DNA of 64,000 bases from Chlorocebus sabaeus (lineage: Eukaryota > Chordata > Mammalia > Primates > Cercopithecidae). Below, piece after piece: positions 1 through 9,707 of this stretch (position 1 is its first letter; every line of letters begins with the position of its first letter). The translations under genes were made by a program, and so were the position numbers. Below the pieces are notes generated by a model. It made no database searches. It saw nothing but the letters and a program-made list of their open reading frames with translations, and was not told the DNA's origin. Where the stretch lies: contig NC_132918.1 in NCBI RefSeq assembly GCF_047675955.1, positions 91,441,106 through 91,505,105 on the forward strand. The letters run 5' to 3'.

Positions 1-35
1 ACCTTGTCTCAAAACAAAACAAAACAAAACAAAAC
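1..35 (+). mobile_element. Alu, 3' tail only
   Basis: CTTGTCTCAAAAC followed by AAAAC units is the end of a plus-strand Alu cut by the window edge. Confidence 0.8.
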
Positions 36-50
36 ACACACACACACACA
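36..50. repeat. (CA)n microsatellite
   Basis: Short CA run after an AAAAC-type Alu tail at the window edge. Confidence 0.85.
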
Positions 51-639
51 GAAAACTATATATTACTATATATTATTTGCATAATTCTGTTATTATCGTT
101 GCATATTGCTGAATCCATTCGATGTATTTCTGAAAAGATACATTAAGAAAAATGATGTGAAGGTGAAACTATCGGAAGGAATGAGAAAAGAATAGAAAAA
201 AATAACATTTTAAAAATAACATCTAACGTGCTAGATCCTCTACTTGGTGCTTTCGTATGTGTTTTAACTTTCACAATCTATAGCAAAATAAGCAAAATTA
301 CTGCCATTTGTTTGCAGGAGGAAACTTGAACTTCTAAAGCATTAGTAAATGGCCCTGGGTCATATAACTAACTACCTGACGGAATAGAAGAAAGATATGC
401 CTGACTTTTAAAGCCTAAAATACTTCCACTTTCAACACTAAAATTGAAAATTTTAGTGTTACAGCTCTTTTAGAATTTGTCTAGTTACATTTCACTGGAA
501 AACCTCCAACCCTCAAAAAAGAAATTGTATTTGCTTTGGAGAAGCATATGATCTTTTTCCAAATAAACAAATCCCCAAATCCCATATGTATTTTATACTA
601 ATCCAGATTTTTATTTGTTCCTTTTTTATTTTTATTATT

Positions 640-926
640 TATTTTTTTGAGACGGAGTCTCACTTTGTCCCCAGGCTGCAGTGCAGTGGCACGATCTCGG
701 CTCACTGTAACCTCTGCCTCCCGGGTTCAAGCGATTCTCCTGCCTCAGCCTCCAGAGTAGCTGGGACTACAGGCGCCCACCATCATGCCTGGCTAATTCT
801 TGTATTTTTAGTAGAGATGGGGTTTCACCATGTTGACCAGGCTGGTCTCGATCTCTTGACCTGGTGATCTGCCCTCCTCGGCCTCCCAAATGCCGGGATT
901 ACAGGCGTGGGCCACAGCACCCAGCC
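640..926 (-). mobile_element. Alu SINE
   Basis: Poly-T, GAGACGGAGTCTCACTTTG to CACCCAGCC; full length. Confidence 0.95.
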
Positions 927-957
927 AAGCCTCTGCCTCTTAAAAAAAAGAACAAAG

Positions 958-1259
958 AGCCCAGGCACGGTGACTCATGCCTGCAATCCCAGCACTCTGG
1001 GAGGGCGAGGCGGGCAGATCACAAGGTCAAGAGTTTGAGACCATGCTGGCCAACATGGTGACACCCCGTCTTTACCAAAATACAAAAAATTAGCCAGGTG
1101 TGGTGTTGTGCACCTGTAGTCCCAGCTACTTAGAAGGCTGAGGCAGGAGAATCGCTTGAACCTGGGAGGTGGAGGTTGTAATGAACCGATATCACACCAC
1201 CACACTCCAGCCTGGCGACACAGGAAGACTCCGTCTCAAAAAAAAAAGAAAAAAAAAGA
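958..1259 (+). mobile_element. Alu SINE
   Basis: CCCAGGCACGGTGACTCATG to an A-rich tail; full length. Confidence 0.95.
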
Positions 1260-1260
1260 G

Positions 1261-1542
1261 AGAGACAGGGCCTCACTCTGTCACACAAGCTGGAGTGCAG
1301 TGTCATGATCACAGCTCACTGCAGCCTTGAACCTCTGGGCTCAAGCAATCCTCCTGCGTCAGCCTCCCAAGTAGCTAGGATTACAGGCCCACGCCACCAC
1401 ACCTGGCTACTTTTACTTTTTTTTGTAGAGACAGGGTCTTGCTATGTTTTCCAGGCTGGTCTTGAACTCTTGGCCTCAAGCAATCCTCCAACCTCAGCCT
1501 CCCAATGTGTTAGAATTTCAGGTGTGAGTCGCTGTGCCCAGC
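1261..1542 (-). mobile_element. Alu SINE, J-like
   Basis: GAGACAGGGCCTCACTCTG to GCTGTGCCCAGC. It abuts the previous Alu tail to tail. Diverged, old type. Confidence 0.92.
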
Positions 1543-1773
1543 ACAAATCCAGATTTTTCTTCATCATGTTTAATTTTAATGGGGGTAGGGTGGGAAGTGA
1601 GGGCTACTATCCAACTACAAATCAAATTAGAAGAAAAATTATTAACAGGTTTAAATTCTATTGGTATGTACACCAGACAGCAGTTGATCACTGGGACCGG
1701 AGAAAGGCTAATTTACAAATAGTATAGCAAATACTAGAATATTATGACTTTAAAGGCAAAAGTACCATTTTTA

Positions 1774-2113
1774 TTTTTTATTTTTATTTTTATTTTTATT
1801 TTTTTTATTTTTTTTTTTTTTTTGAGCCGGAGTCTCGCTCTGTCGCCCAGGCTGGAGTGCAGTGGCCGGATCTCTGCTCACTGCAAGCTCCGCCTCCCAG
1901 GTTCACGCCATTCTCCTGCCTCAGCCTCCCGAGTAGCTGGGACTACAGGCGCCCGCCACCTTGCCCGGCTAGTTTTTTGTATTTTTTTAGTAGAGACGGG
2001 GTTTCACCGGGTTAGCCAGGATGGTCTCGATCTCCTGACCTCGTGATCGCGATCCGCCCGTCTCGGCCTCCCAAAGTGCTGGGATTACAGGCTTGAGCCA
2101 CCGCGCCCGGCCT
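1774..2113 (-). mobile_element. AluY, Old World monkey type
   Basis: Full length with target-site duplication AAAGTACCATTTTTA at 1759..1773 and 2114..2128. Confidence 0.96.
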
Positions 2114-2226
2114 AAAGTACCATTTTTAAAAAGAATTTGTTGGATGTGAATTTACCTTCAACATTTTCCCTCTTAAATATTACTTTGGTTGTGGTGAACT
2201 GGCTCTGGAAATTGACTCCTTTTTAC

Positions 2227-2394
2227 TTTTTTTCTTTTTGAGACAGAGTCTCCTTCTGTCACCCAGACTGGAGTGCAACCGCACGATCTCAGCTCACTGC
2301 AACCTTGGCCTCCCTCGCTCAAGCGATTCTCCTGCCTTAGCCTCCCGAGTAGCTGGGATTACAGGCACACGCCATCAGGCCTGGCTAATTTTGA
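2227..2394 (-). mobile_element. Alu, truncated
   Basis: GAGACAGAGTCTCCTTCTG to GCCTGGCTAATTTTGA. The right part is retained and the 5' half is missing. Confidence 0.9.
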
Positions 2395-2468
2395 CCCCTT
2401 TTTAATTGTAAAATGCCAATGCTGGAAGCCTCTAGAGATGACCAAATCCAACTGTTTAAAAATTCTGC

Positions 2469-2813
2469 TGGCCGGGCATGATGGTTCATGCCTGTAATCC
2501 CTGCACTTTGGGAGGCTGAGGAGGGTGGATCACCTGAGGTCAGGAGTTCAAGACGAGCCTGACCAATATGGCAAAACCCCGTCTCTACTAAAAATACAAA
2601 AAATTAGCTGGGCATGGTGGCGGGCGCCTGTAATAATCCCAGCTACTTGGGAGGTTGAGGCAGAAGAATTGCTTGAACTTGGGAGGCGGAGGCAGAAGAA
2701 TTGCTTGAACTTGGGAGGCGGAGGTTGCAGTGAGCCGAGATCGCACCATTGCACTCCAGCCTGGGCAAGTGAGACTCCATCTCAAAAAAAAAAAAAAAAA
2801 GAAAGAAAAGAAA
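2469..2813 (+). mobile_element. Alu with internal duplication
   Basis: TGGCCGGGCATGATGG to a poly-A tail. A 31-bp internal segment (GAGGCAGAAGAATTGC...) is duplicated in tandem at about 2657..2720. Confidence 0.94.
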
Positions 2814-3510
2814 TTCTTGGCCTCATAATCCTTTGTTTAGATAAACTTGTAAACTTGAAAACCCAGTATGTAAACACACAAGCAGAACTGCACTGATTGA
2901 CACATACTAAATGGATCTAAATGGTACCAACGATGACAGAAACATCCTCATTTTACAGATGGAGAAACTTGCCGGGTTTGTGCTTTCCTCCCGTCAAACC
3001 TTACCACTTTATTGTAATTATTCCCGCACTTGCCTGCCTCAGTAGTACAAGCAGTTTGCCAACTACTACTTGCACGAACAACTAGCAGTTTGCCACGCAG
3101 TCCTATATTCGGTTTAGGCATCCTCAGGCCTCACAGGGCGCTAAGGCCTTGCTGGCCCGTTGGTGATCAGAAGCTTCGTGCAACCCAAGAGCGTCCCAAG
3201 ACGCCTGACGGCTGACTTTCCTTCTCAGAACCTTAGTGACAGGGCGGCCAGTCCAGCCTGGGAACCGCAGGGCCCGAGCCCCACTCTCCGGAGACCCGGG
3301 ATCCGCCGCAGAGCAAAGCGCACGGGAGCGCCGGGGGCGGGAGGAGGGCACGCGGCTCTAGTGTTTGACCTCCTCCGGCTCGCCCTGCTGATCTAAGTCC
3401 CGCGCCGGGTCCCCACATCCCCGCAACCCGCGGAGAGGCCGGGGAGCCGCGACCGCTGCCCACGCTCCGGCCCCCAAGCCCCGCCCGCATCCGCAGCCCC
3501 GCCCCCTTAC

Positions 3511-3628
3511 CAGCGTCAGAGCGCGCGGCGCGGAGGGCTGCGGGGGGCCCGCGCGTGAGCGTGAGCCCGGTCGCCGCCCCGAGGAGCAGCCAGGCGACCG
3601 CCCGAACCGCCGCCACCCGAGCCGCCAG
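3511..3628 (-). CDS. PIGX: PIGX coding exon 1 (GPI mannosyltransferase I subunit), partial gene
   Basis: PIG-X is an ER membrane protein that binds and stabilises PIG-M, the enzyme that adds the first mannose to GPI-anchor precursors. Seen here: an exon of 39 codons plus one base, reading LAARVAAVRAVAWLLLGAAT and then an Arg/Ala-rich stretch ending AARSDA. This matches the N-terminal signal peptide of mammalian PIGX. It ends at a consensus donor (GCTG|GTAAGG, intron from 3510). The frame has no ATG within the exon. The known start corresponds to CTG at 3626..3628, which has G at -3 and G at +4, and PIGX is known from the literature as a non-AUG-initiated gene. The frame stays open upstream to an ATG at 4048, but that lies across the presumed promoter. 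Later exons are not seen to the left, so they should lie beyond the window. Identity rests on this one exon plus synteny with CEP19. Confidence 0.88.
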
Positions 3629-3880
3629 GACGCCGGAGGCCGGACGCCCGAGAGGGGCGCGCGGGGCCAGGTGCGGACGCAGGAAGGGGCCTGGCCGCCC
3701 GCAGCTCCTACCGCGCGCTGCCCCAGATTTACCGGCCGGGACAGAGGGCTGGGTGCGCGCCTGGCGCCCGCGGTTCCCCGCGGCCTGTAGTCCCGGCCCC
3801 CACAGGTTCCCGCGCGGCGTGAGGCGGCCGTCCCCGCCCCGCCGTTCCCCTGTCCGCCCACCCGGGGGCGGGCGAGGAGC

Positions 3881-3892
3881 TGCGCACGCGCG
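3881..3892. promoter_or_regulatory. NRF1-like site TGCGCACGCGCG
   Basis: This is an exact match to the NRF1 consensus YGCGCAYGCGCR, a motif frequent in bidirectional CpG-island promoters. It lies about 250 bp upstream of the PIGX CUG codon and upstream of the putative CEP19 first exon. Function is inferred from the motif only. Confidence 0.5.
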
Positions 3893-4533
3893 GGGACGCG
3901 CGCCCGGCCTGTTGCTGTGGAAACGGCTCGGCCGGCGCCCCCCGGAATTCCTGCACGCCGAGGTGGGAGCCGGTGGACCGTGCCCCCGGCCGGCCCCACC
4001 TCCGCTTCCCGGTGTTTGAGGGTTCGGGCCTCCAGCCGGGGAGTTCACCCCTCGGGCTCGTCAGTAGGGCTGTGGCTGTGGCCTCTTCCTGCAGCGCCAG
4101 GCTCCGCCCGGCCTCAAAGTCGGCTTAGGTGCTTTCCGTGCGCTGCGGTTGGGTGGAAAAACCCACTCCTGGGTGTTTAGACGTTGGCCTGCAGAAGATG
4201 TCATTTCTGTATTTCTCTAAGGGTAAGAAAGCCAGCCTTGCACTAGTGGAGACGTGAGTAGGGAGAGAATCGTCTACCGTTTGGGGACATCCGTACCCTT
4301 AGGTGCTGTGGGGCTTCCTAACAAGATTGTAGGCAGTTCCTGATCTCTGGAGAGAGGAGTATTCGTGTCCAGGAAGAATAATTGTATAAACGTGGCCTCC
4401 TTCTTCCTGAACAGAGCGGAATCTGTAAGCAGGCCAAGAGAGCACAGGCGGCTTGGAGTGGAATAGAGGGCTCTAGAGCTGGTGTCTCAAAGGGGAAACA
4501 ATGTATGTCAAAAGATACTATCCAAAACTGAAA

Positions 4534-4818
4534 ATAGCCGGGCAAGGTGGCTCACGCCTATAGTCCCAGCACTTTGGGCGAATCACCTGAGGTCAGGAGT
4601 TCGAGACCAGCCTGGCCAACATGGCGAAACCCCGTCGCTACTGAAAATACAACAATTAGCTGGGCGTGGTGGTAGGCACCTGTAATTCCAGCTACTCGGG
4701 AGGCCGAGGCACGAGAATCGCTTGAACCCGGGAGGTGGAGGTTGCAGTGAGCCGAGATCACACCACTGCACTGCAGCCTGGGCGACAGAGCGAGACTTGT
4801 TTCAAAAAAATAAAAACT
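4534..4818 (+). mobile_element. Alu SINE
   Basis: AGCCGGGCAAGGTGGCTC to the A tail; a short deletion after CACTTTGGG. It lies in the CEP19 5' intron. The following 4820..5277 is AT-rich single-copy DNA. Confidence 0.95.
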
Positions 4819-5277
4819 GAAAATGGTAGTATAAGCATGTTTCTTAAGAAATGGAGAGATCAATTTTGGAAGGCATGCTTTTTAAAATTCAATCTGGCTC
4901 CGTATGAAGAGGAGTAGGGCCAAGGACTATAGTTTGTTGTTATAAGCCTTATAGAATTATTTTATATTCCAAATACAAACATTACTTTAGCAAAAATTAA
5001 AGTTAAATTTTAAAAAGAGTCTAGTAAAAAAAACTACATTATTTGAGCACCAACTGCATACATCTTTGAGGAGTACAGCCATTGCGTCAGTGTGTGTAGT
5101 TTATATTGTGCCCAGTAGGTTCTAGTTTACTAACATCAAATTTTAGTTAGGTGAATTGGGAGTAGTATTCGTTGAAAAACAAAAAAAAAAAGGAAGAAAA
5201 GAGAAGGAAAAGAAGGAGAAAATAGTGTGGGATCATTGCATCAGATTAGAGGTAGAGCACAGTAATTTTTTAAAGTT

Positions 5278-5578
5278 TTTTTTTTTTTTTAGAATAGACT
5301 TATCACGCTTTGGAGAGGCTGTTGTGCAGTGGCACCATCTCAACTCACTGCAGCCTCAAACTCCTGGGTTCAAGCGATTCTCCCACCGTGGCCTTTGGAG
5401 TATCTGGGACTACAGGTGCATGCTGCCATGCCTGGCCAATTTTTAAATTTTTTGTAGAGACATGGTCATGGTCTCACTGTGTTGCCCAGGCTGGTCTCAA
5501 ACTCCTGGCCTCAAGGGATCTTCCCTCTTTGGCCTCCCAAAGTGTTGGGATTACAGGCCTGAGCCACCATGCCTGCCT
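5278..5578 (-). mobile_element. Alu SINE, J-like
   Basis: Poly-T with a degraded 3' end, then GTGCAGTGGCACCATCTC to CCACCATGCCTGCC. Confidence 0.9.
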
Positions 5579-5582
5579 CCAT

Positions 5583-5865
5583 CTTTTTGAGATGGAATCT
5601 TGCTCTGTCACCCAGGCTGGAATGCAGTGGTACCATCTCGGCTTACTGTGACCTCCACCTCCCAGGTTCAAGTGAGTCTCCTGCCTCGGCCTCTCGAGTA
5701 GCTGGGATTACAGGCACCTGCCACTATGCCCAGCTAATTTTTGGATTTTTAGTAGGGACGTGGTTTCACCATGTTGGCCAGGCTGGTCTCGAACTCCTGA
5801 CCTCAAGTGATCTGCCCACCTCAACCTCCCAAAGTGCTGACTGGGGTGAGCCACTGTGCCTGGGC
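5583..5865 (-). mobile_element. Alu SINE
   Basis: TTTTTGAGATGGAATCTTG to CACTGTGCCTGGGC. Tandem with the previous Alu. Confidence 0.95.
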
Positions 5866-7098
5866 TTATACGTGATTAATTTTCTAAGAGTAAAAATTCT
5901 CATGTCCAACAGTAAGTGTGAATAATATGATTTTAGTACATCTATAAAATACAACACTTAGCAGTGGTATAAAATGTTACATTGTAGTAAAACATTTAAT
6001 GACAAAATAATAACATATGTTGTTAAATCTGAACTTCAGGAAATAGCTTGTACGACCATGTGTGAAACATACTTAAACTATATGCCTAGAAAAAAGACTG
6101 GACACAATTAAGGGTGATTATTTTCTATATGTTTCCCCTCTCCTTTGCCCCCAGTATTCTACAACGAAGGTGTATAATCACTGCTAAGTATTTTATTAAA
6201 AGTCTGTTCCTAATAGTGATTCTTCAGCAGAACTGAGTTCACGAAGATATCATCACCCTATGCCACTTTACCTCAATGTTTCTTAACATTTACAAATCTT
6301 TCTGAGAATGTCATAGTCACATCTAAAGCAGTGCTTAGGAAATTAAGTGTATTATTTGGGCATTGAGGGTGGGGAAAGGAAGAGAGAATAGTAAGTATTC
6401 ATCTACTGATAGCTGTGCTTCTTGTAGCTAGAAAAATATCATATAGTGAGACACGTAGGCCAAAATAAAAGCCGTGCAGACATTACTGACTTGTATATGA
6501 AGAAGCTGATTCTGCATCAGGTCTGCTTTTTGATCAGGCTTCTAGACTGTAAATGCTTACGAAAATGTACAGGTACCATCATTTTAATTCATAGCATTAA
6601 ACAATGTATGGAATGCCTACTACTTTCCAGGTATTATGCTGAGATATTGTGGTGAAAAATGAATATGCCCCCACCCTCATATACCATATTGACTAGAAGG
6701 GAAGATAGATGATTAAATAAATAACGAAAAACTCTAGTAAAATAATTGGGAAAGTACAAAGGAGACAGCTCTGGACTGGTGAACCTCTTAGGACAAAATG
6801 ATTAAGGTTAAAAAACTCATAGTACCTTGATACCGAGGATGCTTGATATGCCCTTTTTTAACTGATAAATAGTAAAGACCCTATAGGTCAGCTATTGGAC
6901 TGACTTAGGGGTTCTTATTCAATCTTCGGTAAGAGTGCAGTACACTAAGAGGTTCACACTGGATTGCATCCCCAGATTCACATAGGAACAAGTCTATACC
7001 TTGAGAAAACCAGAGAGCCTTAGGGATCCAACAGATTGAAACTAACCCAGGACCAAACTGAACCTTCAGGGCAGCTCTCAAAATAGGAAGCTCTCTTT
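5866..7098 (+). other. CEP19 5' intron, single-copy and ancient repeat
   Basis: AT-rich sequence within the CEP19 transcription unit, between the minus Alu ending 5865 and the U6 pseudogene. It contains a diverged L2-like stretch (6590..6740). No exon was recognised. Confidence 0.55.
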
Positions 7099-7203
7099 GT
7101 GGTCGCTTCAGCACACATACACCACAATTGGGATGATACAGAGAAGATTAGCAAGGCCCCTGCGCAAGGATGACACACAAATTCATGAAGATTCCACATT
7201 TTA
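7099..7203 (+). pseudogene. U6 snRNA retropseudogene
   Basis: About 105 bp matches U6 snRNA end to end. It starts GTGGTCGCTTC and contains the highly conserved GATACAGAGAAGATTAGCA and the CCCCTGCGCAAGGATGACAC segment, ending ATTCCACATTTT. Several substitutions and small deletions (for example in the 5' hairpin) show it is a decayed copy. No U6-type PSE/TATA promoter is obvious upstream. It lies in the CEP19 5' intron, about 140 bp before the acceptor of the start-codon exon, in the same orientation as the gene. Confidence 0.95.
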
Positions 7204-7406
7204 ATTTTAAAAAAATATTGAGCTTCACAGGCTGAGCATCTGTGGCCACAGCTGGACTAGAATCGGATCTTCTGGGGCAAAGGGGCGAGGGGAATGAATG
7301 ACATTTATCCAACACCTAGTTGTTTTTTCCCTGTAGCAGGAAGTCATTATGCAACTTACACATTTTCATCAGATTTCCTCTGACTTACCCTGACATGTAC
7401 GTGGGA

Positions 7407-7536
7407 ATGATGTGCACTGCCAAGAAATGTGGGATTAGGTTTCAGCCTCCAGCTATTGTCTTAATCTATGAGAGTGAAATCAAGGGGAAAATTCGCCAGC
7501 GCATTATGCCAGTTCGAAACTTTTCGAAGTTTTCAG
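7407..7536 (+). CDS. CEP19: CEP19 coding exon A (start codon exon)
   Basis: CEP19 is a small centriolar/basal-body protein. It is recruited by CEP350/FOP to the mother centriole and binds GTP-RABL2 to start IFT entry and ciliogenesis; in humans its loss causes obesity with spermatogenic failure. This exon encodes the first 43 residues (MMCTAKKCGIRF to NFSKFS) plus one base. The donor is TTTCAG|GTAACT (intron from 7537). The upstream acceptor is a pyrimidine tract ending CTGTAGCAG at 7331..7339, so the exon probably begins at 7337 or 7340. The start at ATG 7407 has G at -3 and gives the usual 163-residue protein. An in-frame ATG at 7395 would add MYVG and is an alternative. Confidence 0.95.
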
Positions 7537-8428
7537 GTAACTTTTGTCTTATCTTGCCTCCTGTCTTAAATATTCTCTAAATACAGGTTCACATCATGAC
7601 TGTCAGGGATTGGATGTGTGACACTGGATGAATTACTTACTGTCAATGAGTTTCAGTTTCCTAATCTATAAAAGGGAATTTTTTTTTTCCAGTTTGATAA
7701 TTAATAATCTTTTTGGGATTGCTACCTAGGTTAAATGATATAGCATTATGCAATAATATTAATTCCCTTCTCTCCTTCCAAATGTTTTTTATTTGTAGTC
7801 TTAATATTTTATTAATACCACTACTGCTATCTAAAAGCTATAATATCACTTTTCTTCTCAGACATATTCTCCAGTTGAAAGTGTTTAATATCTCTACAAA
7901 GTGATTTTTAAGTTAAAGAAGTCAAAACTATATCTCTCCTTCTCCCACCACACTGAAAGCTCAATATAAAAGAATAGTTCGGCCGGGCGCAGTGGCTCAA
8001 GCCTGTAATCCCAGCACTTTGGGAGGCCGAGATGGGCGGATCACGAGGTCAGGATATCGAGACCATCCTGGCTAACATGGTGAAACCCCGTCTCTACTAA
8101 AAATACAAAAAATTAGCCGGGCGAGGTGGCGGCGCCTGTAGTCCCAGCTACACGGGAGGCTGAGGCAGGAGAATGGTGTGAACCCGGTAGGCGGAGCTTG
8201 CAGTGAGTGGAGATCGCGCGACAGAGCGAGACTCCATCTCAAAAAAAAAAAAAAAAGAATAGTTCTACAAAATAATTCATTTCAATCAAGCCATTTAGCT
8301 ACTTGACTATATGGAGATAATGCTTTCAGGGTTCAGAGTTTTTGTTCTATTTTGGCTGTTGCAGTAGTTTGTGGTGTATATGATGTATGTGGTATGTATG
8401 TGGTATATAGTTTTCTTCTCTCTCCCAG
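7537..8428 (+). other. CEP19: CEP19 intron between coding exons
   Basis: This is an 892-bp phase-1 intron with GT/AG ends. It contains a MIR-core-like stretch near 7595..7680 and a young plus-strand AluY at 7981..8256, plus AT-rich single-copy sequence. Confidence 0.93.
7981..8256 (+). mobile_element. AluY, Old World monkey type
   Basis: GGCCGGGCGCAGTGGCTCAA start; GCGAGGTGGCGGCGCCTG in the right arm; about 30 bp lost near the 3' end. Target-site duplication GAATAGTTC on both sides. In the CEP19 intron. Confidence 0.96.
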
Positions 8429-8790
8429 ATTGCACCAGAGCTGCTGAACAATTAAAGAATAATCCTCGACACAAGAGTTACCTAGAACAAGTAACCCTGA
8501 GGCAGCTAGAGAAGCTATTCAGTTTTTTACGAGGTTACTTGTCAGGGAAGAGTTTGGCAGAAACAATGGAACAAATTAGAAGGGAAACAACCATTGATCC
8601 TGAGGAAGACCTGAACAAACTAGATGACAAGGAGCTTGCCAAAAGGAAGAGCATCATGGATGAACTTTTTGAGAAAAATCAGAAGAAGAAGGATGATCCA
8701 AATTTTGTTTATGACATTGAGGTTGAATTCCCACAGGACGATCAACTGCAGTCCTGTGGCTGGGACACAGAGTCAGCTGATGAGTTCTGA
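8429..8790 (+). CDS. CEP19: CEP19 coding exon B (C-terminal)
   Basis: This exon begins after a strong acceptor (TTTTCTTCTCTCTCCCAG at 8411..8428), and its first two bases complete the split Asp codon. It encodes residues 44-163, from DCTRAAEQL to ESADEF, followed by TGA at 8788..8790. Joined to 7407..7536 it gives 492 bases, that is 163 residues, with no frameshift or internal stop. The middle is Leu-rich and helical (YLEQVTLRQLEKLFSFLRGY). It is followed by a charged Lys/Asp/Glu segment (KKKDDPNFVYDIEVEFP) and an acidic C-terminus. The gene is intact. The end of this exon is part of a 68-bp tandem duplication described separately. Confidence 0.97.
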
Positions 8791-8902
8791 CAGCAACCAC
8801 TCAAAACATGCATCGGGCCAGCAGAACATCCGTGTCAGAGTCAGCCGAAGAGTTACGATACCAAACCCTCAAAACATGCGTCGGGCCAGCAGAATATCCA
8901 TG
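8767..8902 (+). repeat. 68-bp tandem duplication across the CEP19 stop codon
   Basis: Units 8767..8834 and 8835..8902 align without gaps at 56 of 68 positions. Unit 1 holds the last coding codons and the TGA stop; unit 2 lies wholly in the 3' UTR. The stop triplet of unit 1 aligns to CGA in unit 2. Because 68 is not a multiple of three, unit 2 is out of frame. Confidence 0.9.
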
Positions 8903-9376
8903 TTTTTTTTTTTTTTTTTTTTTTTTTTTTTGAGACGGAGTCTTGCTCTGTCGCCCAGGCTGGAGTGCAGTGGCCAGATCTTGGCTCACTGCAAGCTCCG
9001 CCTCCCGGGTTCACGCCATTCTCCTGCCTCAGCCTCCCGAGTAGCTGGGACTACAGGCACCCGCCACCTCGCCCGGCTAGTTTTTTGTAATATTTAGTAG
9101 AGACGGGGTTTCACCGTGTTAGCCAGGATGGTCTCGATCTCCTGACCTCGTGATCCACCCGTCTCCGCCTCCCAAAGTGCTGGGATTACAGGCTTGAGCC
9201 ACCGCGCCCGGCCAGAATATCCATGTTTATTACCAGACTGGTTCTGGAAAAAGCTTTAAAGAATACTAAATATATATGTGGGGTTATAGGGGATTGACCA
9301 TGTTACTTTTCAAAACCAGGACATTTAAAGCATCTACTAGGTAGGTGCAGGAGGAATGTGTGAAAAACAGAATAAA
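8791..9376 (+). other. CEP19: CEP19 3' UTR (minimum extent)
   Basis: Follows the CEP19 stop. It contains the second duplication unit and a young minus-strand AluY. The first AATAAA downstream of these is at 9371..9376. Further AATAAA hexamers at 10230..10235 and 10431..10436 are alternative mRNA ends. The true end cannot be fixed from sequence. Confidence 0.5.
8903..9213 (-). mobile_element. AluY, Old World monkey type, in CEP19 3' UTR
   Basis: Long poly-T, full length, ending CGCGCCCGGCC. Target-site duplication AGAATATCCATG at 8891..8902 and 9214..9225. Confidence 0.97.
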
Positions 9377-9405
9377 GGAATCTGCCTTTAAGGAGTTTAC
9401 AATCA

Positions 9406-9707
9406 TGCCGGGTGTGGTGGCTCACACCTGTAATCCCAGCACTTTGGGAGGCTGAGGCGGGTGGATCACCTAAGGTCAGGAGTTCGAGACCAGCCTGGCC
9501 GACATGGTGAAACCTCGTCTCTACTAAAAATACAAAAATTAGCCAGGCGTGGTGGCAGGTGCCTGTAATCCCAGCTACTCGGGAGGCTGAGGCAGGAGAA
9601 TCGCTTGAACCCAGGAGGCAGAGGTTGCAGTGAGCCAAGATCGCGCCATTCTACTCCAGCCTGGGCGACGAGCAAAACTCTGTCTCAAAAAAAAAAAAAA
9701 AAAAAAA
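9406..9707 (+). mobile_element. Alu SINE
   Basis: GCCGGGTGTGGTGGCTCAC to a poly-A tail. Duplication AGGAG(T/C)TTACAATC on both sides. From 9720 to 10660 only AT-rich single-copy sequence is seen. Confidence 0.96.

Larger units (their letters stand above)
1..3510 (-). other. PIGX: PIGX intron 1 (part)
   Basis: Intronic sequence downstream of the PIGX exon 1 donor on the minus strand. It holds Alu elements (listed separately). The stretches 51..639, 1543..1758 and 2814..3190 are AT-rich single-copy or ancient-repeat sequence with a MIR-like fragment near 2940..2970. No reading frame here resembles PIGX exon 2. Confidence 0.75.
3190..4150. promoter_or_regulatory. CpG island, shared PIGX/CEP19 bidirectional promoter
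   Basis: About 950 bp of very GC- and CpG-rich DNA, the only large CpG island in the window. It contains PIGX exon 1 (minus) and lies 3.3 kb upstream of the CEP19 coding start (plus), so the two genes are head-to-head. No TATA box is evident. Several GC boxes are seen, for example near 3330, 3495..3507, 3830..3845 and 3864..3873. On the plus strand two donor-like sites could end the CEP19 non-coding first exon: AAGG|GTAAGA (intron from 4223) and GAC|GTGAGT (intron from 4254). Which one is used cannot be told from sequence. Confidence 0.85.

Noticed and set aside
586..1312. Numerous 60-160-codon frames such as LALSPRLECSG... and SCLSLPSSWDYR... throughout the window
   Set aside because: These are the standard translations of Alu elements on either strand; they are not genes.
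3358..3999. 213-codon and other overlapping frames in the CpG island
   Set aside because: GC-rich DNA has few stops. Only the frame carrying the PIGX signal peptide has homology and a donor.
4223..4259. CEP19 non-coding first exon boundaries
   Set aside because: Two donor-like sites compete and the transcription start cannot be placed, so no exon feature was called.
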